This document shows positions 37,174-46,191 of a DNA stretch of 64,000 nucleotides, piece by piece. Below the pieces are notes generated by a model. That model saw only the letters and a list, made by a program, of their open reading frames with translations, made no database searches and was not told the origin of the DNA. A program made the translations under genes and the position numbers. Source of the DNA: Allopusillimonas ginsengisoli (lineage in GTDB: Bacteria; Pseudomonadota; Gammaproteobacteria; Burkholderiales; Burkholderiaceae_B); the NCBI GenBank assembly GCA_005239165.1, contig RAPG01000001.1, positions 620,001-684,000 of the forward strand, given 5' to 3'. Positions within the stretch are counted from its first letter, which is position 1. The number at the start of each line of letters is the position of its first letter.

Positions 37174-38328
37174 CTAGGTGTCAGACAATGCCCAGATTTG
37201 CTCGAGGATTGAGTCGGCATCATGCCGGCAACGCAAGGCGGCTGCCCCATGACTGGCACGCCTGAGATACAGGTGCAGACCAGACTCCCACGCAATGCCC
37301 AGGGCGCCGTGCGTCTGTATCGCCTGCGTAGTTGTCGTCGAGGCCTCAAGAACCAGCAGTTCTGCCATCAACAAATACAGCGTCACAGTTTCGGCGCTGT
37401 GCTCATCATCAAGGCGCATACATGCGTCGTGCAAAACCAGCCGTGCATTATCCAGGGCCATCCAGTTATCCGCGAGCGCATGCTTGATTGCCTGATTGAC
37501 CCCTATCGGCTTGCCGAACTGTTCACGCTCACAGGCATGGCCTACTGCCCTCTCCAGGGCTGCGCGCGAAACGCCCAGCAGTTCAGCGAGCCGCAAGGCT
37601 CTGCGCTGTCCTTCGTAGCGACGCCACAGACGGGAAGGGCACGGAAGATGCCATGCGGTAGTGGCCTGGTCTTTATCGGGCAGATCCCATGCGGCCGGAA
37701 TTTGGTCTTTATTGTGCGGATCCCATGCGGCACCCACTTGTTCTTTATCGGGCAAGTCCCATGCAGCACTGACCTGGCCTCTGTTGGCCCCCGCGAGCCG
37801 TGCCGTAGCAATAAACGGGTCGAGACCATGGCCAGACTGCGCAGCACGCTGAATTTCAATATAAAGACGGCCTTCTTCCCAACCCGTGACCAATACCCCT
37901 GCTGAGGCATGCAGATACTCGGCCCAGTTGTCTGATTCTTTCGCGTCTTTAACTGCAATGGCGCAATAACGACTGCCATCCAGCCAGCCGCTCAGCTCTT
38001 CAGGCAGAGTGTCTTCATCCGGCACGACTTGCGCCAGCAGACCCGCAAAGGCCATTGCCTGCGACACGGGCAGATCCAACAGACAGTGGCCCATTTCTTC
38101 GGCCATGGCGGCTGCATCAACAGTGGAAAGACCCAGCCCTCCACGTTCTTCAGACACCAGAACCTGAAGCCAGCCTTGCTCAGCGCTGTCACGCCAGCGC
38201 AAGCCTGCATCGGCCACTGCAGCGGCACCGGGATTGAGACTGTTTAAGGCTGCAGACGGATTAGTCTGCAGAAATCGCCGCACCGACTCCACCAGCATTT
38301 GCTGGTCTTCGCTTGCCACGCTGTGCAT
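37174..38328 (-). CDS. acyl-CoA dehydrogenase family protein with internal tandem repeats
   Basis: Flavoprotein-like subunit of 384 residues, last gene of the acyl-CoA operon. The N-terminal helical domain (EDQQMLVESVRRFLQT) and the C-terminal helical domain (EREQFGKPIGVNQAIKHALA, IQTHGALGIAWESGLHLYLR) are recognisable. The middle beta domain is reduced, as in the small partner of heteromeric dehydrogenases used for steroid or long side-chain substrates. Between them lie four repeats of a 12-residue unit close to QxxAAWDLPDKD. The ATG at 38328 follows AGGAG and lies inside the end of the preceding gene, so the two are probably translated together and may form a heterodimer. Catalytic ability of this subunit alone is uncertain. 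Confidence 0.88.
   Translation of the reverse strand: MHSVASEDQQMLVESVRRFLQTNPSAALNSLNPGAAAVADAGLRWRDSAEQGWLQVLVSEERGGLGLSTVDAAAMAEEMGHCLLDLPVSQAMAFAGLLAQVVPDEDTLPEELSGWLDGSRYCAIAVKDAKESDNWAEYLHASAGVLVTGWEEGRLYIEIQRAAQSGHGLDPFIATARLAGANRGQVSAAWDLPDKEQVGAAWDPHNKDQIPAAWDLPDKDQATTAWHLPCPSRLWRRYEGQRRALRLAELLGVSRAALERAVGHACEREQFGKPIGVNQAIKHALADNWMALDNARLVLHDACMRLDDEHSAETVTLYLLMAELLVLEASTTTTQAIQTHGALGIAWESGLHLYLRRASHGAAALRCRHDADSILEQIWALSDT
37643..37786 (-). repeat. four 36-bp tandem repeats inside the acyl-CoA dehydrogenase gene
   Basis: Units lie at 37643-37678, 37679-37714, 37715-37750 and 37751-37786, each exactly 36 bp and in frame. They encode 12-residue blocks that share AAWDLPDKD or close variants (AAWDPHNKD, TAWHLPCPS). 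The units share most bases but are not identical, so the array is not very recent. It sits where the central beta domain joins the C-terminal helices. Confidence 0.9.
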
Positions 38329-38330
38329 GT

Positions 38331-39548
38331 TCACGCTCCTTTGGGCAAACCGAGCACTTTCTCGGCAATAATGTTGCGCTGTATCTCTGAAGTACCGGCC
38401 AGAATGGTTTCGGCCTTTGACCAAAGAAAAGCATGAGTAAACAATGCGGCCTCTTCATCATCGGCAAAGGACGCTGAAAGACAGGCACGCGAGCCCAGTA
38501 GTTCAAGAGCCAGAGCCAGCAGCGTCTGATGTGCTTCGCTCCAGTGCACTTTTGTCGAAGAGCCCAGCGGTCCGGGAGGCTCTCCCGACACCGCCGATGC
38601 CAGCGCCCTGCGCGACTTCAGCGCCAGCACATGGCTGTCGACCGCCAGCCTGGACCACCGGCGCACCAGACTGGACGTCTGAGCGTGCTCCCCCGGTTGT
38701 TGCCGGTCAGCGATCCACTGCCTGATCTGCATAAGCTCTTGATGAAACCGCACCAGCCGCGGAATAAAATAGGTGCCACGCTCATAACTGGCAGCCGCCA
38801 TGGCGATTTTCCACCCCTGGTTTTCCTCGCCGACCAGGTCCTCCCGACGCACCTCGGCATTGTCGAAAAAAACCTCACAAAATTCGGCCTCGCCCGTCAA
38901 CTGCCGTATAGGCGATACCCGTACCCCCGGCTGTCTCATATTGACCAGCATAAAGCTCAACCCTCGATGCCGGGGCGCGTTGAGGTCTGTGCGCGCCAGC
39001 ACAAAACACCAGTCGGCCTGATCTGCAAAAGAGGTCCAGATTTTGTGCCCATTGAGCCGGTAACCGGTGGCCGTGGCTTCAGCCCGCGTACGCAGTGCGG
39101 CCAGGTCAGATCCCGCACCCGGCTCTGAATAGCCTTGACACCATATGACCTGGTTGGAAAGTATGCCGGGCAGATGTGAGCGTTTCTGTGCCTCCGTACC
39201 AAAATGCAGTAACGTCGGCGCCAGAATGCCATGACCAATCAGATTAATGCCCAGGGGTGCACCACATAGCGCATGTTCTTCATGAAAGACGGCTTGTCTG
39301 CGCAGGTCAAGCGCATGGCCCCCGTATTGCTCCGGCCAGCCCAGACCCGCCATGCCGTTGCTGCACAAGTGGTCTTCCCACCCGCGACGAAAGACAAGCG
39401 ACCGCGGATCGGCCTGATCGCCCCATTGCACCTTGAACAGAGTGTAGTGGGCAGTAAGCCATTCGCGGACAATAACGCGAAACTCATCGTCATCATCCGG
39501 AAACAAGATGTCTTTTTGGCTGCAGGCGAGGCCGGGCTGTGTGTTCAT
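38331..39548 (-). CDS. acyl-CoA dehydrogenase
   Basis: FAD-dependent alpha,beta-dehydrogenation of an acyl-CoA. The 405-residue protein has the complete family layout: NGMAGLGWPEQYGGHALDLR, the flavin and substrate segment WCQGYSEPGAGSDLAALRTRAE, GYRLNGHKIWTSFADQADWC and a C-terminal FAD-contact region ending SEIQRNIIAEKVLGLPKGA. It is the large, probably active partner of the repeat-bearing subunit downstream. ATG 39548 is preferred; a TTG at 39566 overlaps the stop of the upstream Bug gene (TTGA) and would add six residues with translational coupling. The substrate is unknown; the operon suggests a branched or cyclic carboxylic acid. Confidence 0.9.
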   Translation of the reverse strand: MNTQPGLACSQKDILFPDDDDEFRVIVREWLTAHYTLFKVQWGDQADPRSLVFRRGWEDHLCSNGMAGLGWPEQYGGHALDLRRQAVFHEEHALCGAPLGINLIGHGILAPTLLHFGTEAQKRSHLPGILSNQVIWCQGYSEPGAGSDLAALRTRAEATATGYRLNGHKIWTSFADQADWCFVLARTDLNAPRHRGLSFMLVNMRQPGVRVSPIRQLTGEAEFCEVFFDNAEVRREDLVGEENQGWKIAMAAASYERGTYFIPRLVRFHQELMQIRQWIADRQQPGEHAQTSSLVRRWSRLAVDSHVLALKSRRALASAVSGEPPGPLGSSTKVHWSEAHQTLLALALELLGSRACLSASFADDEEAALFTHAFLWSKAETILAGTSEIQRNIIAEKVLGLPKGA

Positions 39549-39562
39549 ATGCGTCCGTATGC

Positions 39563-40525
39563 TCAATCGAGGCGAATATTCGCGTCACTGGCGACCTTGC
39601 CCCAGGTCTGGATATCTTTCTCAATAAAGGCCTTAAAGGTTTGCGGATCGCTGGCAATGACGTCAAGGCCAAGGCCCGTAAACTTCTCCTTCACCTGAGG
39701 CTCCTTCACGATCTTGGACAGCGTTGCGTAGACCTTCTGCACAATAGGCTCAGGCGTGCCGGCTGGGGCAACCAGACCCAACCATGGCATGGCAGCGAAC
39801 CCTGGCACGGCTGTCGCGATAGGCGGCACATTGGGTACCGAAGGCGACGGCTCGGCAGTCGTTACCGCCAGCACTCTGATTTTTCCGCTTTGTACGAATG
39901 GACCAGATGAGGCCCAGGCATCAAACATTACCTGCACACGGCCGGCAACCAGATCGGTCAAGGCGGGCGAACTGCCTTTGTATGGAATTTGCTCCATTTC
40001 CACACCCGCCATCTTCTTGAACATTTCGGCCTCAAGCTGGGTTGACGTTCCCACGCCTACCGAGGCGTAGCTGAGCTTGCCCGGGTTTGCCTTCATATAG
40101 TCGATAAGTTCCTGAACCGTTTTTACTGGCAGATCCGCGCTCACTTCCAGTACGTGGACCACAGACGCCACCTGCGTAATGGGTGTGAAGTCTTTGACAG
40201 GATCGTAATCAACCTTGCTGTACACACTTGGTGCAATGCCCAGCGAAGAGGCGGCGAGCAGCATCGTGTACCCATCTGGCTTGGCCCGGGCCACATAATT
40301 GGATGCAATCATGGTCCCCGCGCCAGGCTTGTTTTCAACCACCACCGGTTTGCCCCACTCATCACTCATGCGCTCAGCCAAAATACGCGCAAGAATGTCG
40401 GTCGCGCCACCTGGCGAGAACGGCACCACAATGGTCACCGCACGCTCGGGGTAGGTTTCGGCGGCAAAAGCCCCATTCACCAACATCATGCCAACGCACA
40501 GGGCGCCAGTAAGTTTCTTCAGCAT
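39563..40525 (-). CDS. Bug/TctC-family periplasmic binding protein in catabolic operon
   Basis: Periplasmic receptor of 320 residues. A signal peptide covers residues 1-21 (LTGALCVGMMLVNGAFA). The typical Bug opening follows: YPERAVTIVVPFSPGGATDI, NKPGAGTMIASNYVARAKPD, then VGVGTSTQLEAEMF. Unlike the orphan at 22.2 kb, this one is embedded in an operon between the acyl-CoA synthetase and the acyl-CoA dehydrogenases. It therefore probably captures the carboxylate that the operon activates and oxidises, or senses it together with a remote TctAB transporter. AGGAGA lies just upstream of the ATG. Confidence 0.93.
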   Translation of the reverse strand: MLKKLTGALCVGMMLVNGAFAAETYPERAVTIVVPFSPGGATDILARILAERMSDEWGKPVVVENKPGAGTMIASNYVARAKPDGYTMLLAASSLGIAPSVYSKVDYDPVKDFTPITQVASVVHVLEVSADLPVKTVQELIDYMKANPGKLSYASVGVGTSTQLEAEMFKKMAGVEMEQIPYKGSSPALTDLVAGRVQVMFDAWASSGPFVQSGKIRVLAVTTAEPSPSVPNVPPIATAVPGFAAMPWLGLVAPAGTPEPIVQKVYATLSKIVKEPQVKEKFTGLGLDVIASDPQTFKAFIEKDIQTWGKVASDANIRLD

Positions 40526-40560
40526 GTCTCTCTCCTTTAAGGTTTCATTGTTGCTGCTGT

Positions 40561-42684
40561 TTATTTGCCGGTCACAATAAGTGCGTCCAGCGCAACCGCG
40601 CCGTCGCCCTTGCGTCGAACCAGCAAAGGGTTAACTTCTACTTCTTCCACGCTTTTCGGTGCGGCCAGCATGGCATCTCCCACAGCCACGATGGCATCGC
40701 AGGCTGCAGCAAGGTCAGCAACAGGCGTATTGCGATAGCCGTCCAGCAGCGGAAAGGCAATAAGCTCCCGCAGCAAGGCCTGTACGCGATCCGCATCAAC
40801 CGGCAAAAGGCTGTGTTGCACATCCTGATACAGCTCAGTGAGCACACCGCCCAACCCCACGGTTAACATCGGGCCAAACACGGGGTCTCTGCGTGCGCCC
40901 ACAATCAGCTCAACGCCGCCGGTCTCCATCTTCTGCACCAGTACGCCTTCCAGCCTGGCATCAGGAGCAAGCTGCGCTATACCCGCCATCATGTCGCGGT
41001 ACTTCTGTTCGAGCTCGCTTTCTGTACGAACGTTGAGAACAACGCCTCCGACTTCCGTTTTATGGGCGATATCAGGGCTGACAATCTTGAGGACCACCGG
41101 ATACCCCAATGCTGCAGCATGCGTCAGCGCCTCATCCATACTGCCTGCGCTACATATGTCCTTTACAGGCACGCCAAAGCGCGCCAGATAAGCCAGTGCC
41201 TGCGTTTCGGTGACCGTCGCCGATGCGGAAAAAACTGAACTGTCGGCCGCCAGCGCTGCGGGCGAACCCGCAGAATCCGCGCCTGTCTTGGCAGTCGACG
41301 GCAAAACCGCATGCTGTCGCCTTTCCTGCCATAACAAAAAAGGCCCCAGCGCCGACACCGCCCTTCCAAGGTCGTCAAATACCGCTACGCCAGCATCGCG
41401 CAATGTGTCGCGCGTGCTCGCTTTACCGGTATCAATCGCCGCCATAAACCGAGGGTATTCTGTTGCCACAGCCGCAATACTGTCAGCCATGCGATCCAGC
41501 ATGTACCCCGGTGCGTAAATCACAACCGCATCAAGCGCATCGGTGCTGGCCAGCACCGCGAGTACCTCATGGACAAACCCGGGATCATTAACCACATTGC
41601 CCGTCACATCGACCGGGTTGCCCACCATCCCGTAATCGGGGATGCCTTTGCGAAGCACAGCCTGAACATCGGCCGGCAAGTCCGGAAGGTCCAGCCCGGC
41701 ATCAATGAAGCGGTCGGCCAGAATGGCACCCAGCGCCCCTGACATGGTAATGACAGCCACGCGCCGTCCGGCTGTCCGGTGGCGCAGTCGCGCCAGCTGC
41801 GCCAGCAATGCCATCTGGGCGAAGTCGGTAGCCTCAATGACGTTTGCCTGCTCAAAAACGGCCTGGTAAACACGCCTGTCACCGGCCAGCGCAGACGTAT
41901 GCGACTGCACGGCTGCCGCACCTTTTGCCGTCGTCCCGGCCTTTAGGGCGATCAGCATCTTGTCCCGCTCACTCATGGTCTTGCATGCCGAGAGAAAGCG
42001 CGGTCCGTTTCGCAACTGTTCTATATATCCGACCACGACCTCTGTGTGAGAATCTTCTGCGAGGTATTCCAGATACTCCGAGAATTCAACACAGGCCTCA
42101 TTCCCGGTATTGATGAAATGAGAGACCGGCACATCCAGTTGTCTCAGTAATCCGTAAACGGCTGCACATACGTTGCCGCTTTGCGTGAGCAGGCTGACGT
42201 GACCCGATCCCTGCTGCATGGACGAGGTATTGAAGACTGAGGCAAACGCTGTATGGGCCTGCGTATTCAGGTTGGCAAACCCCATGCAGTTAGGTCCCGC
42301 CACGACCATGCCGGAGGACTCTGCAAAAAGCTCGATTTCCTTCTGAAGGGCACTTCCTGCTTCCCCCTCTTCGGCAAAGCCCGCCGCATAAACGATGGCA
42401 GACTTCACGCCCACAGCGTGACAGCGCTCAAGCATGGCCAGCACATCCGCCGCAGCGATGGCCAGCACGGCCAGATCCACGGGCTGCGGCAATGATTCGA
42501 TATCGGCGTAGCAGGGCAGACCAAATACCTCCTGGTATTTGGGATTGACCGGAAACACCTTGCCTTCATATCCATAACGGGTAATGAGCGAGATAGGCAT
42601 CCCGCCAATACGGCCTTCTTTGTCGCTGGCACCGACGAATGCTATGGACTTGGGGTTCAGCAGAGGTTCAAGCCGGTGCGTCAT
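40561..42684 (-). CDS. NDP-forming acyl-CoA synthetase (acetate-CoA ligase family)
   Basis: Activates a carboxylic acid to its CoA thioester, by analogy with ADP-forming acetyl-CoA synthetase. The 707-residue chain fuses both subunits. An N-terminal CoA-binding domain (PKSIAFVGASDKEGRIGGMP) leads to a succinyl-CoA-ligase-like domain (VVAGPNCMGFANLNTQAHTA, then SLLTQSGNVCAAVY). The C-terminal ATP-grasp domain follows (YPVVLKIVSPDIAHKTEVGG, GVELIVGARRDPVFGPMLTV). The phosphorylated histidine of the family is expected in the middle region. The start overlaps the stop of the enoyl-CoA hydratase gene by 4 bp. The Bug binding protein follows after 35 bp, pointing to one uptake-and-activation unit. 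Confidence 0.9.
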   Translation of the reverse strand: MTHRLEPLLNPKSIAFVGASDKEGRIGGMPISLITRYGYEGKVFPVNPKYQEVFGLPCYADIESLPQPVDLAVLAIAAADVLAMLERCHAVGVKSAIVYAAGFAEEGEAGSALQKEIELFAESSGMVVAGPNCMGFANLNTQAHTAFASVFNTSSMQQGSGHVSLLTQSGNVCAAVYGLLRQLDVPVSHFINTGNEACVEFSEYLEYLAEDSHTEVVVGYIEQLRNGPRFLSACKTMSERDKMLIALKAGTTAKGAAAVQSHTSALAGDRRVYQAVFEQANVIEATDFAQMALLAQLARLRHRTAGRRVAVITMSGALGAILADRFIDAGLDLPDLPADVQAVLRKGIPDYGMVGNPVDVTGNVVNDPGFVHEVLAVLASTDALDAVVIYAPGYMLDRMADSIAAVATEYPRFMAAIDTGKASTRDTLRDAGVAVFDDLGRAVSALGPFLLWQERRQHAVLPSTAKTGADSAGSPAALAADSSVFSASATVTETQALAYLARFGVPVKDICSAGSMDEALTHAAALGYPVVLKIVSPDIAHKTEVGGVVLNVRTESELEQKYRDMMAGIAQLAPDARLEGVLVQKMETGGVELIVGARRDPVFGPMLTVGLGGVLTELYQDVQHSLLPVDADRVQALLRELIAFPLLDGYRNTPVADLAAACDAIVAVGDAMLAAPKSVEEVEVNPLLVRRKGDGAVALDALIVTGK

Positions 42685-43484
42685 GCTGAGTCACCTGCCT
42701 TATTGCGCTGTATGGCGGCAGCCAGCCCCCGATCGCGAACGGCTTTGAACTCTTCGCTCATGTGCGACAACTGATGCGTGTCAAAATGCGCAGACAAGGC
42801 AGAACGATATCCTTGTATATCAAGCGTACGGTTCAGCGATTTTTTGATCAGACGAAGTCCGAAGGGCGGAGCTTGCGCGATGCGCTGGGCCATGGCCAGA
42901 GTTTCTTCTTCAAGCGCCGCGCGCGTCACAACACGATTGACCATGCCAATACGCAAAGCCTCTGGCGCCAGCATCTTCTCGCCGGTAAACAACATTTCTT
43001 TTGCGCGGCGCAGACCCATTACCCATGGATGGACCAACACCTCGGTGGCCGCGGCAGCCAGTGTCTGCCCGACTGGATCAGAAAAAAAGGCATCTTCAGA
43101 ACACACAACAAGATCACACATGTTGGCCACCATGAAACCCGCAGCAACACATGCTCCCTGCACCTGTGCAATCGTAGGCTTGGGCATGTCCCACAGTCGC
43201 ATGCAGTAATCGAAATAGCGCAGTGATTCATAGGCCCAGCGCTCTTCAACAGTGAAGTTGGCCCGGCTGGCCTGGGCTTCTTTAAGATCATGCCCTGCTG
43301 AAAAATGATCCCCCACGCCAGCAACGATGACCACTCTTACGGAGTCGTCCTGAGCGGCATCGCCCACAGCGCGATCAAACTCATCAAGCAGCTGCTGGCT
43401 TTGCGCATTGCGCGCCTTAGGACGGTTCAACGATATACGCCTCACCGCACCTATGTTTTCGATCAACAACAATGTCTCACTCAT
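42681..43484 (-). CDS. enoyl-CoA hydratase/isomerase family protein
   Basis: Crotonase-fold enzyme of 267 residues that hydrates or isomerises an enoyl-CoA. It shows RRISLNRPKARNAQSQQLLD, the oxyanion-hole segment VAGVGDHFSAGHDLKEAQAS and QVQGACVAAGFMVANMCDLV. The catalytic glutamate position of classical hydratases (usually GCE) is changed in this region, reading FMVANMCDL and SDPVGQTLAAAA, so the reaction may differ from simple hydration. It is the first gene of the minus-strand operon and is divergent from the IclR regulator across 97 bp, where their promoters must lie. Confidence 0.88.
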   Translation of the reverse strand: MSETLLLIENIGAVRRISLNRPKARNAQSQQLLDEFDRAVGDAAQDDSVRVVIVAGVGDHFSAGHDLKEAQASRANFTVEERWAYESLRYFDYCMRLWDMPKPTIAQVQGACVAAGFMVANMCDLVVCSEDAFFSDPVGQTLAAAATEVLVHPWVMGLRRAKEMLFTGEKMLAPEALRIGMVNRVVTRAALEEETLAMAQRIAQAPPFGLRLIKKSLNRTLDIQGYRSALSAHFDTHQLSHMSEEFKAVRDRGLAAAIQRNKAGDSA

Positions 43485-43581
43485 AACGTCTCTCCAGACC
43501 AGAAGTTAGCCAACTCATGGAACTGGATTAAGTCAGTTATATTCCTACATTACAAACATTATGTTGATAAAATCCCACCAT

Positions 43582-44352
43582 ATGGACAAACCAAGCAAAT
43601 CTGGCACGCAAAGCGTGCGTCGCGGCCTGCAGCTCATGCGCCTTCTGGCCCAGCACGATGTGGCTGGCCTTTCACTGCAGCAAATTACGACTCTTAGTGG
43701 TCTTGAGCGCTCTACCGCACACCGTCTCATCTCCTGCCTGGTAGACGAAAACTTCGCGCATCGTGATAACACGTCACGCTGTTATCACCTGGGCATAGAT
43801 GCCATGCAAATTGGCTTTGCAACCATGCATCGTGTTCCCGTCGATGACACCCTGAAACCACTGACTAAGCGCCTGTGCAGGCTGTCAGGAGATACGGTTT
43901 TTCTGGTGATGCAGCAGGGAGACCATGCACTGTGCCTGTCACGTGAGCACGGCGACTTTCCGGTCAGAATCTTTACGATAGACACGGGCGAGAAACGTCT
44001 GTTGGGCATGGGGGCTGGCGGCCTGGCTCTGCTGGCCACCTATGATGAGGCTGACATATGCGCACTGCATGCGCGTCATCAGGCCGAATATGAGCAGGCG
44101 GGTCTGACGTTGACCGCGTTATTGCAGAAAACCTGCACAACGCGTGAAAAAGGGTTCTCAGAAATTGTGGATGGCATTACACCGGGCATCTCGGGTGTGG
44201 GGTATGCGTTCTCAATTTCCCAAATTACCCGTGTGGCAATAAGCTTCGGCGCGATCAGCCAGCGACTCGATAGTGCTCGCCGCCGCGAAATGGGCGAGCT
44301 GATGGCGGCAGAATGTACAGCCTGGGTTCACAAGTACAGCGTATCAAACTAA
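43582..44352 (+). CDS. IclR-family transcriptional regulator
   Basis: DNA-binding regulator of about 256 residues with the IclR layout. An N-terminal winged helix (SVRRGLQLMRLLAQHDVAGL, then LSLQQITTLSGLERSTAHRL) is followed by a GAF-like effector domain (DTVFLVMQQGDHALCLSREH, TPGISGVGYAFSI). IclR proteins usually sense small organic acids and control adjacent catabolic genes. Its divergent position next to the enoyl-CoA hydratase operon makes that operon the likely target. Neither the ATG at 43582 nor an in-frame ATG at 43561 has a clear ribosome site. A hairpin directly follows the stop. Confidence 0.9.
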   Translation: MDKPSKSGTQSVRRGLQLMRLLAQHDVAGLSLQQITTLSGLERSTAHRLISCLVDENFAHRDNTSRCYHLGIDAMQIGFATMHRVPVDDTLKPLTKRLCRLSGDTVFLVMQQGDHALCLSREHGDFPVRIFTIDTGEKRLLGMGAGGLALLATYDEADICALHARHQAEYEQAGLTLTALLQKTCTTREKGFSEIVDGITPGISGVGYAFSISQITRVAISFGAISQRLDSARRREMGELMAAECTAWVHKYSVSN

Positions 44353-44382
44353 AACATCCTGAGCCGCCAGGCACAGGATGTT
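44353..44382 (+). terminator. hairpin after the IclR gene
   Basis: AACATCCTG (44353-44361) pairs with CAGGATGTT (44374-44382) across 12 nt, directly after the stop codon. The following T-tract is short. Confidence 0.5.
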
Positions 44383-44509
44383 GACCCATAATCTGAATGA
44401 AGTGCGTAACTTCAGTATTGGCATTTTCATACGCTATGCCCATACCTTAGTGTCCCTGCCTTGGCCCGATCTCTGCATAAGGCACGGGGCACGGGGCAGC
44501 TTCTACAGC

Positions 44510-44890
44510 TTAGTGTTCAATAAATTCACTACCATGTGTGGCCTTATACTGGTGCAGAGAGGCAACTACTTGGGCGCGGGTTTTGGTGCTGGTGGCCACG
44601 CGAGGCGCGAAGTTCATACCGTACTCGTTGATCTGGCCCGCGTCGAACGCGGCTAGCAGCTCAGACTGTACCTCGGCATATGACTTTTCTGATGTCGGGG
44701 CAACTTCTACAGGGTAGCCAAGCTCGCCTTCGCTAATGAGGCCTTGAGCCTGAGCCTGATGCAATTCGTTCAGTACTTCGGCACGGGTAACGGTGCTTGC
44801 CTGCGAGGAAGGCTGAGGGGTTGCCTGAGCGGCAGCCATGCCTAGTGAAAGAGAAGCGGCGACCATTACTGCTGAGAATGCGGTTTTCAT
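44510..44890 (-). CDS. DUF4148 domain secreted protein
   Basis: Small exported protein of 126 residues with a clear signal peptide (SAVMVAASLSLGMAAAQA). The repeated motif VTRAEVLNELHQAQAQGLIS and KTRAQVVASLHQYKAT is typical of DUF4148, a family common in Burkholderiales. These are predicted periplasmic proteins without a known activity. The ATG at 44890 has GGAG upstream. It is flanked by convergent iclR and divergent lysR genes, and no functional link to either is visible. Confidence 0.82.
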   Translation of the reverse strand: MKTAFSAVMVAASLSLGMAAAQATPQPSSQASTVTRAEVLNELHQAQAQGLISEGELGYPVEVAPTSEKSYAEVQSELLAAFDAGQINEYGMNFAPRVATSTKTRAQVVASLHQYKATHGSEFIEH

Positions 44891-45093
44891 ACTAAAACTC
44901 CAATAAACGTTAAAAGCCAAATAGCTTTTCAGATTTTTTCCACAGACTGTTATGTACTGCGATGAATGTATTATCTGTTAAAAAACATGGCCGATAAATA
45001 ACGAAAACAGAAATCATTTTTCCAAAAATGCCAACAATCAATGGGCGGTTATAAGCATATGAAGATTCATTGCTGTTAAAATTGATACAAACC

Positions 45094-46026
45094 ATGCAAC
45101 CCAATTCATCCCAGCCAACCTCTCTTGACGACATCGCGCTGTTTGTCGCAGTAGCCAGGCACAAAAGCTTTACCCGCGGTGCCGACGCGCTCGATATGCC
45201 CGCGTCAACGCTTTCGCGCCGCATCAGCCAGCTCGAACGCACAATCGGAGTACGTCTGCTCAAGCGCAGTACCCGCCGGGTCGAACTGACCGAAGCCGGC
45301 GCGGTCTACTTTGAACGCTGCCAGCATATTGTTGACGAGGCGCGCATCGCTCACGAGCAGCTCATAGAGGCCGCCTGCCAGCCCAAAGGGCGATTACGCA
45401 TTTCCATGCCCGCCAGCTTTGCGCTCATGTTCCTGCCTGCCGCCATTCTTGAATTTACCCAGCTCTACCCCGACATCGAGTGTGAATACGATCTGGGCAT
45501 AAGGCCTCTTGACCTTCTGGTCGAGCCCGTCGATATCCTGATCCGCATCGGCAATGTGCCTGACTCCGGGCTTGTGGCGCATCGACTGGGTAATATACGC
45601 TTGGGCCTGTACGCGTCAGTGCAATACCTCGCCAGCCACGGTATCCCGACCACACCCGCCGACCTTTCCCGCCACGAATGCCTGCGCACTTCCGCAAGCC
45701 GCGAAGATTCCGTCTGGCAGCTGTACAACGGCACCACAATGCAAGAGGTGCAGGTAAAAGGACGCATGGCACTGAACAACGTCATCATGTTGTCACGCAT
45801 GGCAAGCCTGGGCGCGGGTATTGTTCCCTTGTCCCTCAACGACCTGGCACACCGGGGTGAGGCCGAGCCGCTCACGCGCATATTGCCCGACTGGGAATTC
45901 GCTCCAATCCCCCTACTGGCTTTGTTTCCATCCCGACTGCTACCTGTCCGCACGCGCGCTTTCGTCGACTTTCTAAGCAAAAAAGTTGAACAAAGCAATA
46001 AAGGCGACCTCCCTGCAGTCTGCTGA
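45094..46026 (+). CDS. LysR-family transcriptional regulator
   Basis: Regulator of 310 residues. The N-terminal winged helix reads SLDDIALFVAVARHKSFTRG, ADALDMPASTLSRRISQLER and RLLKRSTRRVELTEAG, and the C-terminal periplasmic-binding-like effector domain begins at about residue 90 (GRLRISMPASFALMFLPAAI). It resembles the group related to CrgA and DsdC-like local regulators. There is no obvious divergent enzyme gene; the nearest divergent gene encodes the DUF4148 protein across about 200 bp. The ATG at 45094 is chosen; an upstream TTG at 45070 would add eight residues. The target is unknown. Confidence 0.9.
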   Translation: MQPNSSQPTSLDDIALFVAVARHKSFTRGADALDMPASTLSRRISQLERTIGVRLLKRSTRRVELTEAGAVYFERCQHIVDEARIAHEQLIEAACQPKGRLRISMPASFALMFLPAAILEFTQLYPDIECEYDLGIRPLDLLVEPVDILIRIGNVPDSGLVAHRLGNIRLGLYASVQYLASHGIPTTPADLSRHECLRTSASREDSVWQLYNGTTMQEVQVKGRMALNNVIMLSRMASLGAGIVPLSLNDLAHRGEAEPLTRILPDWEFAPIPLLALFPSRLLPVRTRAFVDFLSKKVEQSNKGDLPAVC

Positions 46027-46164
46027 ATGTATCGCCATCGCCCTCGGCGACTCCGTCTTTCGGCTGTAGCCGTTGCCGTTGCCGGCAGTACACAAGGAAA
46101 GCGGCGACCGGCACAGCGGAACCTTCCGGGTACATAAGCGTCTAATTCTCCTATGTTTTCGGCA

Positions 46165-46191
46165 TTGGCACTCATTAGACCAGAGTGCTAA
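46165..46191 (+). promoter_or_regulatory. CIRCE operator (HrcA site) upstream of rpoH
   Basis: TTGGCACTC-N9-GAGTGCTAA differs from the CIRCE consensus TTAGCACTC-N9-GAGTGCTAA at one base only. It ends directly against a TATAAT (46192-46197) that can serve as the -10 element of the rpoH promoter, so bound HrcA would block transcription. The rpoH ATG is 40 bp downstream. Confidence 0.88.
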
